A DNA stretch of 64,000 nucleotides, taken from contig NZ_KL647083.1 of the NCBI RefSeq assembly GCF_000725625.1, forward strand, positions 306,193 through 370,192. Reading direction: 5' to 3'. Below the pieces are notes generated by a model that was not told where the DNA came from, did not search any database, and saw nothing but the letters and a program-made list of their open reading frames with translations. Origin of the DNA: Streptomyces sp. NRRL F-6676. GTDB lineage: Bacteria; Actinomycetota; Actinomycetes; Streptomycetales; Streptomycetaceae. Shown in pieces: positions 59,457 through 64,000 of this stretch (position 1 is its first letter; each line of letters starts with the position of its first letter). Position numbers and translations under genes: made by a program.

Positions 59457-61169
59457 TCAGCCCCGTCCGTCCGGCTCCGCGTACCGCTCCCGGAGCTCCA
59501 CCTTGCGGACCTTCCCCGACACCGTCATCGGGAAGGAGTCGAGGACGCTCAGCCGGGTGGGCACCTTGTAGTGGGCCAACCGGCCGTCGCAGAAGGCGCG
59601 TACCTCCTCCAGGGTGGGCGGGTCGCCGGCGTCGCGCGGGATGACGCAGGCGAGCACCTCCTCGCCGTACCGCTCGTGCGGCACGCCGACCACCTGGACG
59701 TCGGCGATCTTCGGGTGGGCGTAGAGGAACTCCTCGATCTCGCGCGGGTAGACGTTCTCGCCGCCGCGGATGATCATGTCCTTGATGCGGCCGACGATCT
59801 CGACGTACCCGTCCTCGCGCATCATCGCGAGGTCCCCGGTGTGCATCCAGCGCCCGGCGTCGACGACCTCCGCGGTCTTCGCGGGCTCCTCCCAGTACCC
59901 GAGCATCACGCTGTAGCCGCGGGTGCACAGTTCGCCGGAAGTGCCGCGCGGCAGTGTCACCCCGGTCGCGGGGTCGACGACCTTGACCTCGATGTGCGGC
60001 AGGACGCGGCCGACGGTGCCGGTGCGGTGCTCCAGGTCGTCGTCGCGGCGGGTCTGGAGCGAGACGGGTGAGGTCTCCGTCATGCCATAGCAGATGGACA
60101 CCTCCTCCATGTGCATCTCGGCGACGACGCGTTTCATCACCTCGACCGGGCAGGGCGAGCCCGCCATGATGCCGGTGCGCAGGGTGGAGAGGTCGTAGGA
60201 GGCGAAGTCGGGGAGGTTCAGCTCCGCGATGAACATGGTGGGGACGCCGTACAGCGAGGTGCAGCGCTCGCGCTGGACGGCCTCAAGGGTCGCCGCCGGT
60301 TCGAAGGAGGGGGCCGGGATGACGATGCAGGCGCCGTGCGAGGTGGCGCCCAGATTGCCCATGACCATGCCAAAACAGTGATAGAACGGGACGGGAAGGC
60401 AGATCCGGTCCTGTTCGCCGTAGCCGACCGTACGGCCCACCCAGTAGCCGTTGTTGAGGATGTTGTGGTGGGAGAGGGTGGCGCCCTTGGGGAAGCCGGT
60501 GGTGCCCGAGGTGTACTGGATGTTGATGGGGTCGTCGCAGCTCAGCCCCGCCCCGATCTCCGCGAGCCGGGCGGGCGGGACGGCCGGGGCGCCGGCGGTG
60601 AGCGCGTCCCAGGACGGGTCGCCGATGTGGACCGTCTCGCGCAACCGGGGGCACCGGCCCCGTACTTCCTCCACCAGGGCGCGGTAGTCGCTGCCCTTGT
60701 GCGCGAGCGAGGCGATCAGCAGGGTGATCCCGGCCTGTCGGAGGACGTACTCCAACTCGTGCGCCCGGTAGGCGGGGTTGATGTTCACCATGACGGCGCC
60801 GATGCGGGCGGTGGCGTACTGGGTGAGCACCCACTCCGGGCAGTTGACCGCCCAGATGCCGACCCGGTCGCCGGTGGTGACGCCCTTGGCGAGCAGTCCG
60901 CGCGCCACCTCGTCGACGGCGGCGCCGAACTCGGCGTAGCTCCAGCGGCGTCCGGAGGGGACGTCGACGAGGGCGTCGCGGTCCGGGTACGCGGCGATCG
61001 CGCGGTCGAGGTTGGCGCCGATGGTGTCGCCGAGGAGGGGCGTCGTGCTGGTGCCGTGGGCGTACGACGGAAGGGGCACGTCCGGATCCGGCGTCGTCTG
61101 GAAGTCCGGGGCCGTCGGGAATTCCGGGGCCGTCGGGAGTTCCGGGGGCATCGGGAGTTCCGGGGTCAT
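59457..61169 (-). CDS. Fatty acyl-CoA synthetase (FadD-like, AMP-binding)
   Basis: This 570-residue ANL enzyme activates a medium or long acyl chain via acyl-AMP. It has the P-loop [17 protein letters not shown]5 [10 protein letters not shown], hinge [32 protein letters not shown] and the catalytic lysine region [12 protein letters not shown]. The first 35 residues are a Pro-rich repeat ([22 protein letters not shown]) encoded by an 18-bp tandem array that includes the start codon. ATG 61169 overlaps the upstream synthetase stop; a second in-frame ATG five codons in (MPPELP) is an alternative. It is second in a two-gene operon. Confidence 0.93.
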   Translation of the reverse strand: MTPELPMPPELPTAPEFPTAPDFQTTPDPDVPLPSYAHGTSTTPLLGDTIGANLDRAIAAYPDRDALVDVPSGRRWSYAEFGAAVDEVARGLLAKGVTTGDRVGIWAVNCPEWVLTQYATARIGAVMVNINPAYRAHELEYVLRQAGITLLIASLAHKGSDYRALVEEVRGRCPRLRETVHIGDPSWDALTAGAPAVPPARLAEIGAGLSCDDPINIQYTSGTTGFPKGATLSHHNILNNGYWVGRTVGYGEQDRICLPVPFYHCFGMVMGNLGATSHGACIVIPAPSFEPAATLEAVQRERCTSLYGVPTMFIAELNLPDFASYDLSTLRTGIMAGSPCPVEVMKRVVAEMHMEEVSICYGMTETSPVSLQTRRDDDLEHRTGTVGRVLPHIEVKVVDPATGVTLPRGTSGELCTRGYSVMLGYWEEPAKTAEVVDAGRWMHTGDLAMMREDGYVEIVGRIKDMIIRGGENVYPREIEEFLYAHPKIADVQVVGVPHERYGEEVLACVIPRDAGDPPTLEEVRAFCDGRLAHYKVPTRLSVLDSFPMTVSGKVRKVELRERYAEPDGRG

Positions 61170-61172
61170 CGG
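61101..61172 (-). repeat. Four tandem 18-bp units spanning a gene junction
   Basis: Units at 61101-61118, 61119-61136, 61137-61154 and 61155-61172 (GAGTTCCGGGGYCRTCGG type on the plus strand). They encode the Pro-rich N-terminus of the FadD-like protein, and the last unit contains the ATGA junction and the final codons of the upstream synthetase gene. Confidence 0.9.
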
Positions 61173-62851
61173 AAGTCCTCCTCGCGGTACTCGTCCGTCG
61201 AGCCGGCGGCCGTGGCCTCGCGCAGTTCGATGCGGCGGATCTTGCCGGACACGGTCTTGGGCAGCGAGCCGAACTCCAGCCGGCGGATGCGCTTGTACGG
61301 GGCGAGGGTCTCCCGGGAGTGCTCGAAGATCACCTTCGCGGTGTCGGGCCCGGGCTGCCAGCCCTCGGCGAGGACGACGTACGCCTTCGGCACCGCGAGC
61401 CGCAGCTCGTCGGGGGCGGGCACGACGGCCGCCTCGGCGACCGCCTCGTGCTCCAGGAGAGCGCTCTCCAGCTCGAAGGGGCTGATCTTGTAGTCGCTGG
61501 CCTTGAAGACGTCGTCACTGCGCCCGATGTAGGTGAGGTAGCCGTCCTCGTCCCGGGAACCGATGTCGCCGGTGCGGTAGTAGCCGCCTGCCATGGCCTC
61601 GGCGGTGCGGTCGGCGTCGCCGTGGTAGCCGGTCATCAGGCCGACGGGGTGGTCGGACATGTCGATGGCGATCTCGCCCTCGTCCGCGCCGGGGGCGCCG
61701 GAGACCGGGTCGAGCAGTTCGATGCGGTAGCCGGGGCTGGGGCGGCCCATCGAACCGGTCTTGAGCCGCTGGCCGGGGCTGTTGGAGACCTGCACGGCCG
61801 TCTCGGTCTGCCCGAAGCCGTCCCGGATGGTGACGCCCCAGGCGCGCCGCACCTGTTCGATCACCTCGGGGTTGAGCGGCTCGCCGGCGGCGACGACCTC
61901 ACGCGGGCGGGTCCTGAGCTGGCCCAGGTCGGCCTGGATGAGCATGCGCCACACGGTGGGCGGGGCGCAGAAGGTGGTGACGCCCGCCTTGTCCATCTCG
62001 GCCATCAGCCGGGCCGCGTCGAAGCGGGTGTAGTTGAACAGAAAGACGGTCGCCTCGGCGTTCCAGGGAGCGAAGAGGTTGGACCAGGCGTGCTTGGCCC
62101 AGCCGGGCGAGGAGATGTTCAGATGCACGTCGCCGGGCTTCAGCCCGATCCAGTACATGGTGGCGAGGTGGCCGACCGGGTACGAGGTGTGGGTGTGCTC
62201 GACCAGTTTGGGGCGGGCGGTGGTGCCGGAGGTGAAGTACAGCATCAGCGGGTCGTCGGAGTGCGTGGGCCCGTCCGGGGTGAAGCCGGCCGGTTCCTCG
62301 TACGCGTCCTCGTACCGCTGCCAGCCGTCGGGGGCGCCGCCGACCGCGACACGGGTGTAGCGGCCGGGCACGTCGGCGAACTTCTCCGCGTCCGAGGTCC
62401 GTACGACGACGTGCCGGACGCGGCCGCGCTCGATACGGTCGCGCAGGTCGGCGGGGCCGAGGAGGGGAGTGGCGGGGATGACGACGGCGCGCAGCTTCAT
62501 CGCGGCGAGCATGGTCTCCCACAGCTCGGCCTGGTTGCCCAGCATGACCAGGACCCGGTCCTCGGCGCGCACCCCGCGCCCGCGCAGCCAGTTCGCGACC
62601 CGGTCCGAGCGCTCCGACAGCTCCGCGAAGGTCAGCCGTACGGTGCTGCCGTCCTCCTCGACGATGTGCAGGGCGGTGCGGTCGTTGCCGCGGGCGATGA
62701 CGTCGAACCAGTCGAGCGCCCAGTTGAAGCGCGCCGGGCGGGGCCAGCGGAAGCCCTCGTAGGCCGTGCTCCAGTCCTCGCGGTGGGCGAGCAGGAAGTC
62801 CCGCGCGGCCCTGAACTCCTCGGTCGCGCCCGTGCCGGTGGTCGCCGTCAT
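61166..62851 (-). CDS. Acyl-CoA synthetase (ACSM/medium-chain type, AMP-binding)
   Basis: This 561-residue ANL enzyme resembles medium-chain and acetoacetyl/butyryl-CoA synthetases. It has [17 protein letters not shown] (P-loop), FGQTETAVQ (A5), [36 protein letters not shown] and the catalytic lysine [31 protein letters not shown] segments are shared with ACSM enzymes. It is first in the operon and coupled to the FadD-like gene by an ATGA overlap. The divergent GAF-LuxR gene probably regulates both. Confidence 0.93.
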   Translation of the reverse strand: MTATTGTGATEEFRAARDFLLAHREDWSTAYEGFRWPRPARFNWALDWFDVIARGNDRTALHIVEEDGSTVRLTFAELSERSDRVANWLRGRGVRAEDRVLVMLGNQAELWETMLAAMKLRAVVIPATPLLGPADLRDRIERGRVRHVVVRTSDAEKFADVPGRYTRVAVGGAPDGWQRYEDAYEEPAGFTPDGPTHSDDPLMLYFTSGTTARPKLVEHTHTSYPVGHLATMYWIGLKPGDVHLNISSPGWAKHAWSNLFAPWNAEATVFLFNYTRFDAARLMAEMDKAGVTTFCAPPTVWRMLIQADLGQLRTRPREVVAAGEPLNPEVIEQVRRAWGVTIRDGFGQTETAVQVSNSPGQRLKTGSMGRPSPGYRIELLDPVSGAPGADEGEIAIDMSDHPVGLMTGYHGDADRTAEAMAGGYYRTGDIGSRDEDGYLTYIGRSDDVFKASDYKISPFELESALLEHEAVAEAAVVPAPDELRLAVPKAYVVLAEGWQPGPDTAKVIFEHSRETLAPYKRIRRLEFGSLPKTVSGKIRRIELREATAAGSTDEYREEDFR

Positions 62852-62864
62852 GTGTCCTCCTCGG

Positions 62865-62888
62865 TGCCGGACTCATTGCCGGACTCAT
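62865..62888. repeat. Short 12-bp tandem repeat upstream of the synthetase operon
   Basis: TGCCGGACTCAT occurs twice in tandem (62865-62876, 62877-62888) with a partial third (to 62896), 13 bp upstream of the start codon. It lies in the short divergent control region and could affect promoter or leader spacing. Confidence 0.7.
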
Positions 62889-62988
62889 TGCCGGACAGCC
62901 GTCCTCCATCGTCTAATCCGTGATGCGGGTCTCACCACCCCCGAACGGGGGGGTGGGCGGCGGGCGCCCGCGGCGAAGGGCGGACGGT

Positions 62989-63840
62989 ATGGCGGCTGAC
63001 GCGGCCCAGACGGCCGATGCGGTGGAGGTGCGGGGTGCGCTGGCGCGGCTGCGGCGGGCGACGGGGCTGCCGGTGGCGTTCGGCGGGCTCGTGGAGCCCG
63101 GGCGCCCGCAGATCCGCATCAGCGAGCTGAGCGGCACCGCGACGGCCGCGCTGCGCTCGCTGGCGGTGGTCTCCGGCAACGGGCTGGGCGGCAGGGTGGT
63201 GGCGCTGGCCCGGCCGTACGCGGTGACCGAGTACTCGGCGGCCCGGCACATCACCCACGAGTACGACGCGCCGGTGGCCCGGGAGGGGCTGCGGTCGGTG
63301 CTCGCGGTGCCGGTGGTGGTACGGCGGCGGGTGCGGGGGGTGCTGTATGGGGCGCTGCGCTCGGCCCAGCCGCTGGGCGACCGGACGCTGACGGCGGCGA
63401 TGGAGGCGGCGCGGGACGTGGAGCAGTCGCTGGTGGTGCGGGACGAGGCGGCGGGGCTGGTGGCGGCGGCGCGGGGGGCCGCCGGCGTGGCCGGCGGGGC
63501 CGGGGCGGCCGGGGGCGACTGGGAGCGGGTGCGGGAGGCGCACGGGGCGCTGCGCGCGCTGGCGCCGCGCATCGCGGACCCCGCGCTGCGGGCGGAGCTG
63601 CTCGCGGTGTGCGGGCGGCTCGCCGGGGGCTCCCGCGAGGCGGATCCGGGGCTGTCGCCCCGGGAGGTGGACGTGCTGTCGTGGGTCGCCGTGGGGGCGA
63701 CGAACGCGGGGGTGGCGGAGCGGTTGGGCGTCCGCCCGGAGACGGTGAAGGGGTATCTGCGGTCGGCCATGCGGAAACTGGGGGCACGGACGCGCGGCGA
63801 GGCGGTCGTCGCGGCGCGGCACGCGGGCGCGCTGCCGTAG
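62989..63840 (+). CDS. GAF-domain LuxR-type transcriptional regulator
   Basis: This 283-residue regulator has an N-terminal GAF-like sensor domain (about 15-160; LGGRVVALARPYAVTEYSAARHITHEYD, LRSVLAVPVVVRRRVRGVLYGALR), an Ala/Gly-rich linker and a C-terminal LuxR helix-turn-helix (LSPREVDVLSWVAVGATNAGVAERLGVRPETVKGYLRSAMRKLGAR). It is divergent from the two acyl-CoA synthetase genes and is a likely sensor of a fatty acid or acyl-CoA. ATG 62989 with GAAGGGCGG upstream is preferred; longer in-frame starts (ATG at 62920, GTG at 62926) encode a Pro/Gly/Arg-rich stretch of no domain value. Confidence 0.9.
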   Translation: MAADAAQTADAVEVRGALARLRRATGLPVAFGGLVEPGRPQIRISELSGTATAALRSLAVVSGNGLGGRVVALARPYAVTEYSAARHITHEYDAPVAREGLRSVLAVPVVVRRRVRGVLYGALRSAQPLGDRTLTAAMEAARDVEQSLVVRDEAAGLVAAARGAAGVAGGAGAAGGDWERVREAHGALRALAPRIADPALRAELLAVCGRLAGGSREADPGLSPREVDVLSWVAVGATNAGVAERLGVRPETVKGYLRSAMRKLGARTRGEAVVAARHAGALP

Positions 63841-64000
63841 CCCTCCGGGCGGGCGGGGGGTTCCTTGTGGCCCGGGGGCCGGGACGGGTGCGGGCGGGCG
63901 CCTCATGGCTCGGGGGTACGCGTGAGAGTGGCGGGTGCGGGTGGGGGGTGGTCGCTCGCGCAGTTCCCCGCGCCCCTAAAAGCCGGGGACGTCCCTGGCT
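63841..64000. other. Intergenic tail with a dispersed Streptomyces repeat
   Basis: No gene was seen. Bases 63954-63978 (CGCTCGCGCAGTTCCCCGCG and flank) are the complement of the dispersed motif also found just after the PKS gene (about 42284-42310) and, shortened, near 8-21. Such copies are common in Streptomyces intergenic DNA. Confidence 0.6.

Overview
The window is chromosomal DNA of a Streptomyces (or a very close relative). The evidence is very high G+C, frequent GTG starts, extensive ATGA/GTGA overlaps between cistrons, two-gene DUF and regulator types typical of the genus, and copies of the dispersed GGGGCGCGGGG(AACnGCGCGACC) motif in intergenic DNA. No rRNA, tRNA, CRISPR array, insertion sequence or phage gene was seen.

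Layout. (1) 58-4933: a CUT2-type sugar ABC transporter operon (binding lipoprotein, permease, single-domain ATPase), a GntR/HutC regulator and a divergent Gfo/Idh/MocA dehydrogenase; together these look like an inositol-type polyol uptake locus. (2) 4994-6178: a lone cytochrome P450. (3) 6314-19441: a catabolic island. It has two LigM/DesA-type tetrahydrofolate-dependent O-demethylases, an extradiol (VOC) dioxygenase, a fumarylacetoacetate-hydrolase-family protein, an alpha/beta hydrolase with an Asp nucleophile, a YciI protein, an amidohydrolase-2 decarboxylase-like enzyme and an AraC regulator. A full set of folate enzymes (MetF, PurU, FolP, FolD) sits with them. The inferred logic is that the methyl of a methoxylated aromatic is moved to THF, oxidised through methylene- and formyl-THF and released as formate, while the freed phenol is ring-cleaved. 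(4) 19579-24426: a quinone oxidoreductase, a RibD/DHFR-like reductase, an AIM24 protein, an IclR regulator, a DUF5955 protein and a MobA-like nucleotidyltransferase. (5) 24495-28350: malate synthase with a clear promoter, a HipA-like kinase, and a phosphatidylserine-decarboxylase-like protein with an unusual C-terminus. (6) 28387-42257: a biosynthetic locus. A seven-gene, end-to-end overlapping minus-strand operon carries oleA-oleB-oleC-oleD homologues plus a discrete ACP and a FabF-type ketosynthase. It diverges from a single-module highly reducing type I PKS (KS-AT-DH-MT-ER-KR-ACP, 2508 aa). (7) 42446-45821: two divergent IucA/IucC-type NIS synthetases. (8) 45868-54990: a secreted vWA protein and membrane partner, an HxlR regulator divergent from an aminotransferase, a histidine phosphatase, a hypothetical protein, a GH89 glycosidase and a DJ-1/PfpI protein. 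(9) 55142-59074: a PcaB-like lyase and aldehyde dehydrogenase operon divergent from an XRE regulator. (10) 59457-63840: two translationally coupled acyl-CoA synthetases and a divergent GAF-LuxR regulator.

The two most notable systems are the ole operon joined to a highly reducing PKS, which predicts a beta-lactone or olefin made from a polyketide-type acyl chain, and the O-demethylation island that carries its own C1-disposal and folate-synthesis genes. Between oleB and oleC lie two tandem 15-codon mini-ORFs, created by duplication of the oleB 3' end, which form a chain of stop-start overlaps. Short tandem repeats inside or across coding regions recur throughout the window. All functional statements rest on motif and family recognition by eye; no database search or structure prediction was run.
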